Shown: piece by piece, positions 31,893 through 40,475 of the stretch | Layout of the letters: each line of letters opens with the position of its first letter | How positions within the stretch are numbered: position 1 is the stretch's first letter | From: Rhodobacteraceae bacterium CG17_big_fil_post_rev_8_21_14_2_50_63_15 | GTDB lineage: Bacteria > Pseudomonadota > Alphaproteobacteria > Rhodobacterales > Rhodobacteraceae | Reading direction: 5' to 3' | DNA length: 46,321 nucleotides | NCBI GenBank assembly: GCA_002783205.1 | Contig: PFEY01000045.1 | Span: 1 to 46,321, forward strand | Translations under genes and position numbers: made by a program | Notes under the pieces: model-generated | Seen by the model: the letters and a program-made list of their open reading frames with translations, nothing else | The model's database searches: none | Told to the model about the DNA's origin: nothing

Positions 31893-33154
31893 TCATCCTG
31901 GTCCTCTATATCGTGATCTTCGGGCTGGCCTTTTTCGCGGTCCGCTTAGGGGTGCGCAAATTCCGGCAACTGAATGACTTTACCTCGCTCAAGACGGTGA
32001 CCTTTGGCGATGAAAGCGCGGTCCGTCCGGATCGTTGGGCCAGTGTGATATCGGTGCTCACGATCTTTCTGATCTGGGGCGCCTTCACCGGCAGCAAATG
32101 GGTGCCCCTTCATGCGCCGGGGCCCTTCGTAGGCGATACCGAATTCACCTATACGCTCGAGACGGCGGATGGCCGCCGCGACGATGCCACCGTTCTTGTC
32201 AGGGTTTTCAGGGTAGGCGAGGCGGTCGAAACGCCCGTAATCGAGCCGGGCGACGGCTTTGCCAGGAATGACGCGCTCACCGTCGGCGCCTGGCGCTCGC
32301 AACTCCTGCTGATGGACAAGAATGACGAGGTGACACGCGCCGAGGGGGCCCGCGTCGTGGCGATCGACGGCCAGCCCGTGACCGAAGGCCAGATCGTCAC
32401 GGTGAACAATGGCACTGTGACGCTGACCTCCAAGGGCTCGCTCAATTTCGCTCCTGTCAAAGGCATGCAGATGGAGCCGATCTGGCTACCGCCCCCCGAA
32501 TCGGTGCTGTCCCGAGTGATCGAAGTCTCGCGGAACGGCTACCAGAACTTCACCCTGTGGGAGCACCTCTACTGGTCGCTCTTCCGCGTGATCGTGGGCT
32601 TTGCCCTCGGCGCGCTGGTGGGCATCCCGCTCGGCTATGCCATGGGGCTGAGCGACTGGTTCCGCGGCTGGTTTGACCCGATCGTCGAATTCATGCGCCC
32701 CGTGCCGCCCTTGGCGCTCATTCCGCTGGTGATCATCTGGGCCGGGATTGGCGAGTCGGGCAAGATCATCCTGCTCTTTCTCGCCGCGCTCTGGATCATG
32801 ACCATCTCGGCACGCGCGGGCGTCTCGGGCGTCGCCATCTCCAAGGTGCACGCCGCCTATTCGCTGGGGGCCAGCAAATGGCAGCTGATGCGCCACGTCA
32901 TCGTGCCCAATTCCCTGCCCGAGATCTTCACTGGCGCGCGGGTCGCCATGGGGGTGTGCTGGGGCACCGTGGTCGCCGCCGAACTGGTGGCCGCCGAAAA
33001 AGGCGCAGGCATGATGATCATGGTCGCCTCGCGGTTTCAGCTGACCGATATCGTGCTGATGGGGATCATCCTGATCGGCATCATCGGCTATGGCATCGAC
33101 ATCCTGATGCGCAAGGCTGAAGCTTGGCTGGTGCCCTGGAAGGGCCGCGTCTGA
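31889..33154 (+). CDS. tauC: Taurine ABC transporter permease with large extra N-terminal region
   Basis: A 421-residue permease, about 150 residues longer than E. coli TauC (275). Two N-terminal hydrophobic helices (about 2-20 and 51-66) flank and precede a hydrophilic, strand-rich segment of about 125 residues (70-195) that should sit in the periplasm. Then comes the usual LPPPESVLSRV motif and a standard permease core (about 225-410) with the EAA-type loop VHAAYSLGASKWQLMRHVIVPNSLPEIF. The core assignment is firm. The insertion may be a substrate-delivery or docking domain, but that is inference. Confidence 0.92.
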   Translation: MIILVLYIVIFGLAFFAVRLGVRKFRQLNDFTSLKTVTFGDESAVRPDRWASVISVLTIFLIWGAFTGSKWVPLHAPGPFVGDTEFTYTLETADGRRDDATVLVRVFRVGEAVETPVIEPGDGFARNDALTVGAWRSQLLLMDKNDEVTRAEGARVVAIDGQPVTEGQIVTVNNGTVTLTSKGSLNFAPVKGMQMEPIWLPPPESVLSRVIEVSRNGYQNFTLWEHLYWSLFRVIVGFALGALVGIPLGYAMGLSDWFRGWFDPIVEFMRPVPPLALIPLVIIWAGIGESGKIILLFLAALWIMTISARAGVSGVAISKVHAAYSLGASKWQLMRHVIVPNSLPEIFTGARVAMGVCWGTVVAAELVAAEKGAGMMIMVASRFQLTDIVLMGIILIGIIGYGIDILMRKAEAWLVPWKGRV

Positions 33155-33190
33155 AGCGCCACGCCAGGACAGGGTCTGGCTTGGTCTGTC

Positions 33191-34147
33191 TCAGTTCACC
33201 AGATTGGGTGGGATCTCTCCGGCAAAAAACGCCCGCAGGTTCTCAACCGCCATCAATCCCATCGCCTCACGCACCTCCAGCGCCGCTGTGCCCAGATGCG
33301 GCAGAAGCGTGACATGCTCCATCGCGCGGAGCGCCGCTGGCACAATCGGCTCCTGTTCATAGACATCAAGCCCGGCACCGGCGATATGGCCCGCCGCGAG
33401 GGCCGCTACAAGCGCGGCCTCATCTACCACGTCCCCACGCGCGATATTGATGAAATGAGCGGTGGAAGGCATTGCTGCAAACAACTTTGGCCCGATCAGA
33501 TGCCGGGTTTCGGCCCCGCCGGGCACCGCCACAACGACAAAATCTGCTTTTTCGGCAACAGCCTCCAATGTCGGCAACTGCTGTGCGTCGAACTCAACGG
33601 GCTTGGAAGAGCGGTTGTAATAGACCACCTGCATGCCAAATCCGAAATGACAGCGCCGGGCAATCGCCTGGCCGATCCGGCCCATGCCGATGATTCCCAC
33701 CGTCTTGCCCGTCACATGCAGACCCAGCATTTGAGTCGGGGTCCAACCGGACCATTTGCCCGAACGCAACAACCGCTCACCTTCACCGGCACGCCGCGCG
33801 CTCATCAGGATGAGCATCATCGCGATATCCGCCGTGGCATCGGTTACAGCCCCGGGTGTATTGGTCACATTGATGCCAACAGCCCGCGCAGCTGCGGCAT
33901 CAATGTGGTTATAGCCGACGCCGAAATTCGCCAGAATTCGGCATCGGCTGTTCTCCGCCTCCTCGAACACCGTCGCCGAGAACATATCCCCCAGTGTCGG
34001 CAGAATGCCGTCATAAAGCGCGAGCGCCCCGCGCATCTGTCCCATCTTCAGCGGCGTGTTGTCTTCGCGCATCTCGACATCGAACAGGTCACGCGCAGCC
34101 GCGATCACACGATCCGGCAGCGGTCGGGTCAGCAAAATCCGTTTCAA
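33191..34147 (-). CDS. D-2-hydroxyacid dehydrogenase (glyoxylate/hydroxypyruvate reductase type)
   Basis: A 318-residue NAD(P)-dependent dehydrogenase. The nucleotide fold carries GKTVGIIGMGRIGQAIA. The catalytic Arg lies in NIARGDVVDE, the Glu in DVYEQEP and the His in LLPHLGTA, the standard Arg-Glu-His set. The sequence TNTPGAVTDATADIAMML is typical of the GyaR/GhrB branch, so glyoxylate or hydroxypyruvate reduction is the best guess. Its ATG overlaps the csaA stop by 4 bases, making it the last gene of proC-csaA-dehydrogenase. Confidence 0.9.
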   Translation of the reverse strand: MKRILLTRPLPDRVIAAARDLFDVEMREDNTPLKMGQMRGALALYDGILPTLGDMFSATVFEEAENSRCRILANFGVGYNHIDAAAARAVGINVTNTPGAVTDATADIAMMLILMSARRAGEGERLLRSGKWSGWTPTQMLGLHVTGKTVGIIGMGRIGQAIARRCHFGFGMQVVYYNRSSKPVEFDAQQLPTLEAVAEKADFVVVAVPGGAETRHLIGPKLFAAMPSTAHFINIARGDVVDEAALVAALAAGHIAGAGLDVYEQEPIVPAALRAMEHVTLLPHLGTAALEVREAMGLMAVENLRAFFAGEIPPNLVN

Positions 34148-34482
34148 TGCAATCTCTCTCCGATGGGAACGTCCTTGTCTGGCGCTATCAGAACGATATC
34201 GCCAGCGCCATCCGACAGCGCCAAAACCAGCACTTCTGACATAAACCTGCCGATCTGGCGCGGCGGGAAATTGACCACAGCCAGAACCTGACGGCCGATC
34301 AGCGCCTCGGGATCATAATGCCTCGTGATCTGCGCGCTGCTTTTCTTCTCGCCGATCTCTGCCCCGAAGTCGATCCAGAGCTTGATCGCTGGCTTGCGTG
34401 CCTCGGGATAGGGTTCGGCCCGCAGCACCCGTCCCACCCGGATATCGACCTTCAGGAAATCGTCAAAACTGATCTCAGCCAT
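34144..34482 (-). CDS. csaA: CsaA-type tRNA-binding-domain protein
   Basis: A 112-residue stand-alone tRNA-binding (OB-fold) domain. Family motifs are all present: FLKVDIRVGRVLRAEPYPEARKP, the central SAQITRHYDPEALIGRQVLAVVNFPPRQIG, and SEVLVLAL. CsaA proteins have been described as chaperone-like and tRNA-binding. It overlaps proC by 8 bases upstream and the dehydrogenase by 4 bases downstream. Confidence 0.93.
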   Translation of the reverse strand: MAEISFDDFLKVDIRVGRVLRAEPYPEARKPAIKLWIDFGAEIGEKKSSAQITRHYDPEALIGRQVLAVVNFPPRQIGRFMSEVLVLALSDGAGDIVLIAPDKDVPIGERLH

Positions 34483-35290
34483 TGCGCAGGACCCGCGAGC
34501 GTTCCGTCGCTGCGGCGACCGTTCGTGCGATCAGGGGTGCAAGGCCGAAGGCATCGTCCATCAGCACGTCGAGCCCCGCCTGCGTCGTGCCGTTGGGGCT
34601 TGTGACGTTGATCCGCAACTGTGCCGGGCTTTCGTCTGCGGTCTCGGCCAGCGCCCCGGCCCCCGCCACGGTCGCCTTTGCCAATTGCATCGCCATGTCA
34701 GGGGCCAGCCCCATTGCCTCGCCGGCCCGGGCAAGACATTCTATCATGTGAAACACATAGGCCGGGCCGGACCCAGAGAGCCCAGTTACCGCATCCATCT
34801 GATCTTCATCAGCAAGCCGCACCACGTGGCCGACAGCGCGCAGGAGCATTTCCGCGAGATCGACCGCTTCTGCCCCGGCATGGGCATTGCCGATGATTGC
34901 AGTCATTCCGCGACCAATCGCGGCGGGCGTGTTGGGCATCGCGCGCACGATCGGCGTTCGCTCCCCCAACACCGCCTCAAGAGTCGCGATCGGGGTGCCG
35001 GCGGCGATCGAGACAAAGAGCGTGTCGGCGTTCCCCATCGCCTTGAGGGTCGGAAGCGCCTCGGCCATCATCTGCGGCTTGACCGCGATGAGCACGATGG
35101 CCGGCTTGCCGGGCAGGTCGGTATTGAGATGCACACCCGTGCCGAGGACCCATTCGGACGGGTCGGGATCAATCACCCAGACCGAAACAGGTTCCAGTCC
35201 CTGCCCCAGCCAGCCCTGCAAAAGGGCACCACCCATCTTGCCACAGCCCAATAAAACAAGGCCTTTTTCAGCCACATCGTCCATGGTCAT
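34475..35290 (-). CDS. proC: Pyrroline-5-carboxylate reductase
   Basis: A 271-residue NAD(P)H-dependent enzyme for the last step of proline synthesis. The N-terminal Rossmann motif is LVLLGCGKMGGALLQGW. ProC hallmarks follow: VIAVKPQMM-like VLIAVKPQMMAE, VRAMPNTPAAIGRGMT, DAVTGLSGSGPAYVFHMIE and the C-terminal LRINVTSPNGTTQAGLDVL. The ATG at 35290 is chosen for its GAGGTGGGGG site at 8 bases; an ATG at 35284 is also in frame. Confidence 0.96.
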   Translation of the reverse strand: MTMDDVAEKGLVLLGCGKMGGALLQGWLGQGLEPVSVWVIDPDPSEWVLGTGVHLNTDLPGKPAIVLIAVKPQMMAEALPTLKAMGNADTLFVSIAAGTPIATLEAVLGERTPIVRAMPNTPAAIGRGMTAIIGNAHAGAEAVDLAEMLLRAVGHVVRLADEDQMDAVTGLSGSGPAYVFHMIECLARAGEAMGLAPDMAMQLAKATVAGAGALAETADESPAQLRINVTSPNGTTQAGLDVLMDDAFGLAPLIARTVAAATERSRVLRNG

Positions 35291-35333
35291 CGTGTCGCCC
35301 CCACCTCGTTCCCTTGCGTTGCGGGGGCCAGTT

Positions 35334-35834
35334 TTACGCGCGACCGTAGGCCTCTGCAATGGCGACCTGCAAGGCGTCGCGTGGGGATTTGTTGCTCCAG
35401 ATTGCAAGCTGGAACGCCGGGTAATAGCGCTCTGCGCTGGTCACGGCGGCATGCAGCATGGTGTCGATCTGTTCGGGGCTTGCAGCCTGACCACCGGCAA
35501 GAACCAAGCCGTAGCGATAAACCATCAGCTTTTGATCTGCCCACCAAGTGAACGCTCCAGACCAGCATTGGTCGTTGATATTATTGAGAATTTCATAGAG
35601 CGCTGGCATCTTGTCGTCGGGCGGTTCCATCTCGAAGGTGCAGACCAGACGCAAGGTCTGGTCATAGCTCGACCAGGCGAGGGTGAGGGAGTAGGTGCGC
35701 CATTGGCCTTCGACGGCCATGGCGATCTGGTCATCGCCGATACGGTCGAACTCCCAATCGTGGTGCTCTGCAATATGCTCAACGATATCAATGGGATGGA
35801 TGTCGTCCTGCAAGAACTGCTCGGAAAGTGACAT
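35334..35834 (-). CDS. YbjN domain-containing protein
   Basis: A 166-residue soluble protein of the YbjN family, a fold resembling type III secretion chaperones whose role is poorly known. Typical features are the aromatic-rich beta region (GDDQIAMAVEGQWRTYSLTLAWSSYDQTLRLVCTFEMEPP), ALYEILNNINDQCWSGAFTWW, and YRYGLVLAGGQAASPEQID. GAGG lies ahead of the ATG. It is separated from proC by 43 bases on the same strand and is preceded by a 406-base structured spacer. Confidence 0.92.
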   Translation of the reverse strand: MSLSEQFLQDDIHPIDIVEHIAEHHDWEFDRIGDDQIAMAVEGQWRTYSLTLAWSSYDQTLRLVCTFEMEPPDDKMPALYEILNNINDQCWSGAFTWWADQKLMVYRYGLVLAGGQAASPEQIDTMLHAAVTSAERYYPAFQLAIWSNKSPRDALQVAIAEAYGRA

Positions 35835-36240
35835 GGCGCCGCCTCATTTGCTGTAGCGCGGGGGTGGCGTTGCACCCCAAGCGCTAGGTGCCTGCTCTAG
35901 GAACGGGGGACCCTCCCCTCGCCCATACCAGATATGGTGAGGGCAATGGCCTTTGCTGTAAAGCAAATTGTTGTAGCGCGCCACAATATCTTGTGAATGG
36001 AGTGAGCGCCTGCCACAAGACGAGGCTGAGAGGCCGGGATGATCGGGGAATGCGTCCACCCTGTACCGGAGGGACGCGGGAAACGTACGCCCTGGGGGAT
36101 CAGGAACGCGGGCACCCCCCAACCTGAGCCTGGCGGTGGGTCGTCCGGGGCAGAGACGAGACTGAACGACCCGCAATCCGACCGAGCGGCCGCTGGTGTG
36201 GGCCGCGATCGATCTGATGGTCGCGGATGGCGAGCGGTGT
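35835..36240. ncRNA. Structured gene-free stretch, candidate non-coding RNA or long leader
   Basis: No convincing reading frame fits these 406 bases between ubiK and ybjN. Many hairpins can be drawn: CCCTC..CCATA (35916-35927) with TATGG..GAGGG (35933-35943); TTTGCT/AGCAAA around 35952-35967; CACAA/TTGTG (35982-35995); GCGTCC..GGACGC around 36052-36077; and GGGTCGT/ACGACCC around 36138-36172. I checked for hallmark sequences of RNase P RNA, tmRNA and 4.5S RNA and did not find them. It could be a 6S-like or lineage-specific RNA, or the leader of ybjN. Strand is undetermined. Confidence 0.35.
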
Positions 36241-36483
36241 TTACGCCCGCGCTTCCAGCGCCGCAATGCGGGTCTTGAGCGCCTCGTTTTCCTCGCGGGC
36301 CTTCTGAGCCATGGCGCGCACCGCGTCGAATTCCTCGCGGGTGACGAAATCACGGTCGGCGAGCCAGCGGTCGATCAACGATTTCATCGCGGTTTCGGCC
36401 TCTTGCCGCGCGCCCTGAGCGACGCCCATGGCATTGGTCATCAACTGGCTCAGGTCGTCGAACACTTTGTTACGGGTCTGCAT
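36241..36483 (-). CDS. ubiK: UbiK family accessory factor (BMFP/YqiC)
   Basis: An 80-residue protein of the membrane fusogenic BMFP family, a ubiquinone-biosynthesis accessory factor in Enterobacteria. The amphipathic N-terminal half ([23 protein letters not shown]) binds membranes. The C-terminal half ([35 protein letters not shown]) is a trimeric coiled coil. The pattern VTREEFD is diagnostic. It diverges from lgt. Confidence 0.93.
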   Translation of the reverse strand: MQTRNKVFDDLSQLMTNAMGVAQGARQEAETAMKSLIDRWLADRDFVTREEFDAVRAMAQKAREENEALKTRIAALEARA

Positions 36484-36578
36484 GGGTCTCTCCGGCGTTA
36501 CAACTACCTTGTTATATGTGTTGCGACGACGCGATCACAAGGTTGACTTGGCCCCGGCCCAGAGGCACAGAGACGCAT

Positions 36579-37469
36579 ATGCAGGCCATGATCCCGTTCC
36601 CCGACATCTCTCCCGAAATTTTCACGATTCCCCTCTTTGGCATGGAATTCTCCCTGCGTTGGTATGCGCTGGCCTATATCACGGGCATCGTCATCGGCTG
36701 GCGTCTGGTGGTGGCGAGCGTGAAGCGCCCAGGCCTCTGGCCCGGTGACACCGCACCAATGACCGAGCGGCAGGTCGAGGATCTGCTGACCTGGGTGATC
36801 CTGGGCGTCATTCTGGGCGGCAGGCTGGGTTATGTGCTGTTCTATCAGCCGGGCTATTACCTGTCGAATCCCAGCCAGATCCTAAGGGTCTGGGAGGGCG
36901 GCATGGCGTTTCATGGCGGTCTTCTGGGGGTGGTGACGGCCTGTATCCTTTATGCGCGGCGGCAGGGCATCCGCTGGCTGTCGGTCGCGGATGTGCTGTG
37001 CCTGGTGACGCCGGTCGGCCTGTTGCTGGGCCGGATCGCCAATTTCATCAATGCCGAACTTTGGGGGCGACCGACGGATCTGCCTTGGGGGGTGATCTTT
37101 CCCAGTGGCGCGGCGCAGGATTGCCCCAATGTTGTCGGCTTGTGCGCGCGCCATCCCTCGCAACTCTATGAGGCGATGCTGGAGGGGCTGGTGCTGGGCG
37201 CGATCCTGTTGTGGCTGGGCTGGCGGCGTGGCGCGCTGCGCCTGCCCGGCGCGTTGACCGGAGTGTTTTTCGCAGGCTACGGGAGCGCGCGGTTTCTGGT
37301 CGAGTTCGTGCGGCAACCCGATGCACAATTCATCTCGCCGGGCAATCCATTGGGACTGGCCTTGCATCTTGGCGGCTACGGGCTGACCATGGGGCAGCTA
37401 CTGTCGCTGCCGATGATTGCCTTTGGTCTGGGGATGATAGCCTATGCCCGCCGCCCGCGCCCCGCATGA
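36579..37469 (+). CDS. lgt: Prolipoprotein diacylglyceryl transferase
   Basis: A 296-residue inner-membrane enzyme that transfers diacylglycerol from phosphatidylglycerol to the lipobox cysteine. About seven helices are visible. Signature regions: [37 protein letters not shown], the Lgt motif [21 protein letters not shown], and RHPSQLYEA. The ATG at 36579 is taken as start; one at 36588 (MIPFPD) is possible. It overlaps the next gene by 4 bases. Confidence 0.96.
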   Translation: MQAMIPFPDISPEIFTIPLFGMEFSLRWYALAYITGIVIGWRLVVASVKRPGLWPGDTAPMTERQVEDLLTWVILGVILGGRLGYVLFYQPGYYLSNPSQILRVWEGGMAFHGGLLGVVTACILYARRQGIRWLSVADVLCLVTPVGLLLGRIANFINAELWGRPTDLPWGVIFPSGAAQDCPNVVGLCARHPSQLYEAMLEGLVLGAILLWLGWRRGALRLPGALTGVFFAGYGSARFLVEFVRQPDAQFISPGNPLGLALHLGGYGLTMGQLLSLPMIAFGLGMIAYARRPRPA

Positions 37470-38527
37470 CGGCACTACGCGATCAGATCATGGCGCAGAT
37501 CCGGGCCGATGGGCCGATGCGCCTGGCCGATTACATGGCGCTCTGCCTGATGCATCCCGAGCACGGCTATTACGCGACGCGCGATCCGCTTGGGCGCAAG
37601 GGCGATTTCATCACGGCACCGGAAATCAGCCAGATGTTTGGCGAGTTGATCGGGCTCTGCCTGGCGCAAGCCTGGCTCGAACAGGGCGCGCCCGCGCCGA
37701 TCACGCTGGCCGAGGCTGGGCCGGGACGTGGCACGCTGATGGCCGATCTGCTACGCGCAACGCGCGGCGTGCCGGGATTTCATGCGGCGCTGCGGCTGCA
37801 TCTGATCGAGACCTCGCCGGTCTTGCGCGCGGCGCAGGCACGCACCCTCGGGCGGGCCGACATCACCTGGCACGACCGGATCGAGACCCTGCCCGAGGCC
37901 CCGCTGTTCTTCGTGGCCAACGAATTCTTTGACGCGCTGCCGATCCGGCAGTTTCAGCGCAACGCCGATGGCTGGCGCGAGCGCCTCATCGGACTGAGAG
38001 AGGGCAGACTGGCCTTTGGCCTCGGCGGGATCAGCGCGCCGCCCGAGATCGCGCATCGCCTTGCCGATACGCGCGAGGGCGACATCGTCGAGACCTGCGC
38101 GCCCGGTCAGGCGATCGCGGCCGATATCGGCGCGCGCCTTGCCGCGCAGGGCGGTGTGGCGCTGATTGTGGATTATGGCGACTGGCGGTCGCTGGGCGAT
38201 ACATTTCAGGCGGTGCGGGGACATCAACCCACCGATCCCTTGGTCGATCCGGGCACCGCCGATCTGACCGCGCATGTCGATTTCGAGGCCCTGGCGCAGG
38301 CGGCACCCTGCGCCCATACCCGGCTCATCCCGCAGGGCGATTTCCTGAACCGGCTGGGGATTGGCGCGCGGGCCGAGGTTCTGGCCCGCAGACTCACCGG
38401 TCCACGCCGCGACAGCCATCTTGCCGCATATCTCCGCTTGACCGACCCGGCGGAAATGGGAACGTTGTTCAAGGCGATGGCGCTCTATCCCGCGACCACC
38501 GCGCCGCCGCCCGGATTGGACCCATGA
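37466..38527 (+). CDS. MidA/NDUFAF7-family SAM-dependent methyltransferase
   Basis: A 353-residue protein of the DUF185/MidA family. Its mitochondrial relative NDUFAF7 dimethylates an arginine of a complex I subunit. Family features: [43 protein letters not shown], the SAM loop [34 protein letters not shown], and IVDYGDW. It starts inside the lgt stop (ATGA) and its stop overlaps the pgeF start in the same way. A target in respiratory complex I is inferred from the family only. Confidence 0.93.
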   Translation: MTALRDQIMAQIRADGPMRLADYMALCLMHPEHGYYATRDPLGRKGDFITAPEISQMFGELIGLCLAQAWLEQGAPAPITLAEAGPGRGTLMADLLRATRGVPGFHAALRLHLIETSPVLRAAQARTLGRADITWHDRIETLPEAPLFFVANEFFDALPIRQFQRNADGWRERLIGLREGRLAFGLGGISAPPEIAHRLADTREGDIVETCAPGQAIAADIGARLAAQGGVALIVDYGDWRSLGDTFQAVRGHQPTDPLVDPGTADLTAHVDFEALAQAAPCAHTRLIPQGDFLNRLGIGARAEVLARRLTGPRRDSHLAAYLRLTDPAEMGTLFKAMALYPATTAPPPGLDP

Positions 38528-39279
38528 CGCTTGAAATTCTCATCGCCGACAGATTGACGCCGCTGCGCCACGGGTTCTTTACCCGGCGCGGCGGGGCGTC
38601 ATCGGGGGTGTTTGCCGGGCTCAATTGCGGTCTCGGATCGTCGGATCTGTCCGAGATCGTCAGCATCAACCGGGCCCGCGTGGCCGAGGCGATCGAGGTG
38701 GCCCCCGATCACCTGATCACCGTGCATCAGGTGCATTCCGCCGATGTCGTGCGCGTCACCGGCGCCGGGGGCGAGCGCCCGCGCGCCGATGCGATGGTCA
38801 GTGCCACGCCGGGTCTGGCGCTGGCCGTGCTGACCGCCGATTGCCAGCCGGTGCTCTTTGCCGACCACGCCGCACAGGTCATCGGCGCGGCCCATGCCGG
38901 ATGGCGTGGTGCGCTGAACGGTGTGCTCGAGGCCACGATCGAGGCGATGGAGGCGCTCGGCGCGGAGCGTTCCGCGATCACCGCCGTGATCGGTCCGACG
39001 ATCAGTCAGGCCGCTTATGAGGTCGGGCCCGAATTCCTTGACATGTTTCTGGCCGATGACCCGGCCAACAGCCGGTTCTTTGCCAATGGCGCGGACGCGC
39101 ACTATCACTTCGATCTGCCCGGTTACGGTCTGCATCGGTTGCGCCGCGCCGGGATCGGACATGCGGAATGGACCCGCCATTGCACCTATGGCGACCCCGA
39201 GCGGTTCTATTCCTATCGCCGCAGCCTCCATGCCGGCGAGGCGGATTACGGACGGCTGATTTCGGTGATCCGCCTGTAA
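38524..39279 (+). CDS. pgeF: Peptidoglycan editing factor PgeF (YfiH family)
   Basis: A 251-residue protein of the family once called multicopper polyphenol oxidase; E. coli YfiH removes wrongly incorporated residues (L-Ser) from peptidoglycan precursors. The metal-site residues are H71 in VHQVHSADV, C107 in TADCQPVLFAD and H124 in GAAHAGWRGALNGV. Other motifs are GFFTRRGGASSGVFAGLNCG and GPTISQAAYEVGPEF. It is the third gene of lgt-midA-pgeF, joined by ATGA overlaps, and is followed by a hairpin. Confidence 0.95.
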   Translation: MTLEILIADRLTPLRHGFFTRRGGASSGVFAGLNCGLGSSDLSEIVSINRARVAEAIEVAPDHLITVHQVHSADVVRVTGAGGERPRADAMVSATPGLALAVLTADCQPVLFADHAAQVIGAAHAGWRGALNGVLEATIEAMEALGAERSAITAVIGPTISQAAYEVGPEFLDMFLADDPANSRFFANGADAHYHFDLPGYGLHRLRRAGIGHAEWTRHCTYGDPERFYSYRRSLHAGEADYGRLISVIRL

Positions 39280-39285
39280 CCTTAA

Positions 39286-39311
39286 GAGGTCGGGCCAAGG
39301 CGGCCTCATTT
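39286..39311 (+). terminator. Likely terminator after pgeF
   Basis: GAGGTCG (39286-39292) pairs with CGGCCTC (39301-39307), with one G-T wobble, around an 8-base loop, followed by ATTTT. It is a moderate hairpin in the right place to end the lgt-midA-pgeF transcript. Confidence 0.6.
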
Positions 39312-39340
39312 TGACATGATGTTTTCCATTTGCGTCCTAA
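39311..39340 (+). promoter_or_regulatory. Candidate promoter for the small ORF and Hint gene
   Basis: A perfect -35 TTGACA (39311-39316) is followed after 18 bases by a weak -10 TCCTAA (39335-39340). It lies right after the pgeF hairpin and about 85 bases before the small ORF. Confidence 0.35.
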
Positions 39341-39426
39341 CTTGGCCGCAAAGCCCCGGCAGGGTGATCGGTGATGAAACGCTCAAGGGCAACCCCAAGG
39401 GCGCCGGGTGTAAAGAGGGAAAAGAC

Positions 39427-39537
39427 ATGAAACGACGCTGGCTGGCTTCCATCATTGTGCATTCGCGTGATCCCAGTCTGATTGCGGCCTGTGATCGCGC
39501 CCGGCGGCGCGCAGAGAGGTCAAAACGCGCGGCCTGA
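39427..39537 (+). CDS. Possible 36-residue basic small protein
   Basis: A short frame with ATG at 39427 preceded by AGAGGGAAAAGAC, a good ribosome site. The product is very basic and hydrophilic apart from its middle: MKRRWLASIIVHSRDP, then an Arg-rich tail (CDRARRRAERSKRAA). No known family comes to mind. The site and the candidate promoter upstream argue for translation; the tiny size argues for caution. It lies 164 bases ahead of the Hint-domain gene. Confidence 0.4.
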   Translation: MKRRWLASIIVHSRDPSLIAACDRARRRAERSKRAA

Positions 39538-39701
39538 GCCGGATGTCCTGGATGTTGTTTGTGACCAATTCCGTGGGTTCCAAGCGGCACAAGACCCAGA
39601 TCCGGTTGACCTGGCCAACCATCATAGCAGATCTTGTCCATCTGTCGTTGTCGGTGGGGGCCGACGCGGTTGTGACATCTTTGAGTTCGAGGTGACACGG
39701 C

Positions 39702-40466
39702 ATGAGTATTTCCCGATTTTCGCCCTCTCCCGCACGCTTCTTCCCGGTGCCGGCGGCGCACGAACCGGCGCGAGAGAGTGGCTTGCAACAGCACCGATAC
39801 CGGAGTCTGTGGCAAACCGTCGATGGTCAGCAACGCGAAACCGAACAGAGCGCCCCGGCGTTGCCACTGTTTGACGCGGCGCATTCCGCCTTTGCCCGCG
39901 GCACCCTGATCAACACTTTGCAGGGGCCGGTTGCGGTCGAGGATATGCTGCCCGGCGATGCGGTCTTGACCGCGGCCAATGGCGCCTTGCCGGTGCTGTG
40001 GATCGGGTCGATGACCCTAGCACCCAACGCAAACGCACCGACACCCGCCAGACTGACGCGGATCATGGCCGATGCCTTTGGCATGGGTCGTCCGATGATG
40101 GATTTCATGGCCGGACCCGGCGCGCGGATCCTGACCCGGCCGCGCAATCTGCGGGGGGCCGCCGGCAGCGATCAGGTTCTGACCCCGGCCCATGCTCTGG
40201 CGGATGGGCAACATGCCTTTACCATCACGCCGCCCTGCCCGGTCACGCTCTACCATCTCTGCCTGCGCCGCCATTCGGTGATCACCGCCAATGGTCTGGA
40301 GGTCGAGAGCTTTCACCCCGGCGCCAATTTCGAACGCCAGCTTGGGCAGAACATGCTGACCCGGTTCCTGTCATTCTTTCCGCATATCCGCGAGCCGCAC
40401 CAATTTGGCCCGGTCTGCCATCTGCGCCTGCCGCTCGACGCCCCCGACACGCTCGAGGTGGCGTGA
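39702..40466 (+). CDS. Hint-fold domain protein lacking the usual nucleophilic cysteine
   Basis: A 254-residue protein with a Hint_2-type domain (about residues 64-235), common and multi-copy in Rhodobacterales. The domain starts AFARGTLINTLQGPVAVEDMLPGDAVLT, continues with ALPVLWIGSMTL, and ends with VTLYHLCLRRHSVITANGLEVESFHPG. In self-splicing or autoprocessing Hint proteins a Cys or Ser stands at the first position; here the residue before FARGT is Ala, so cleavage looks unlikely. There is no signal peptide. GAGGTG lies 7 bases before the ATG. Function unknown. Confidence 0.85.
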   Translation: MSISRFSPSPARFFPVPAAHEPARESGLQQHRYRSLWQTVDGQQRETEQSAPALPLFDAAHSAFARGTLINTLQGPVAVEDMLPGDAVLTAANGALPVLWIGSMTLAPNANAPTPARLTRIMADAFGMGRPMMDFMAGPGARILTRPRNLRGAAGSDQVLTPAHALADGQHAFTITPPCPVTLYHLCLRRHSVITANGLEVESFHPGANFERQLGQNMLTRFLSFFPHIREPHQFGPVCHLRLPLDAPDTLEVA

Positions 40467-40475
40467 CAGGCGGGC

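Noticed and set aside
35835-36240. RNase P RNA, tmRNA or 4.5S RNA in the structured gap
   Set aside because: I did not find the conserved GAGGAAAGTCC, a tmRNA T-loop or tag-coding sequence, or the GGAAG..AGCAG signal of 4.5S RNA on either strand, so I left the stretch unnamed.
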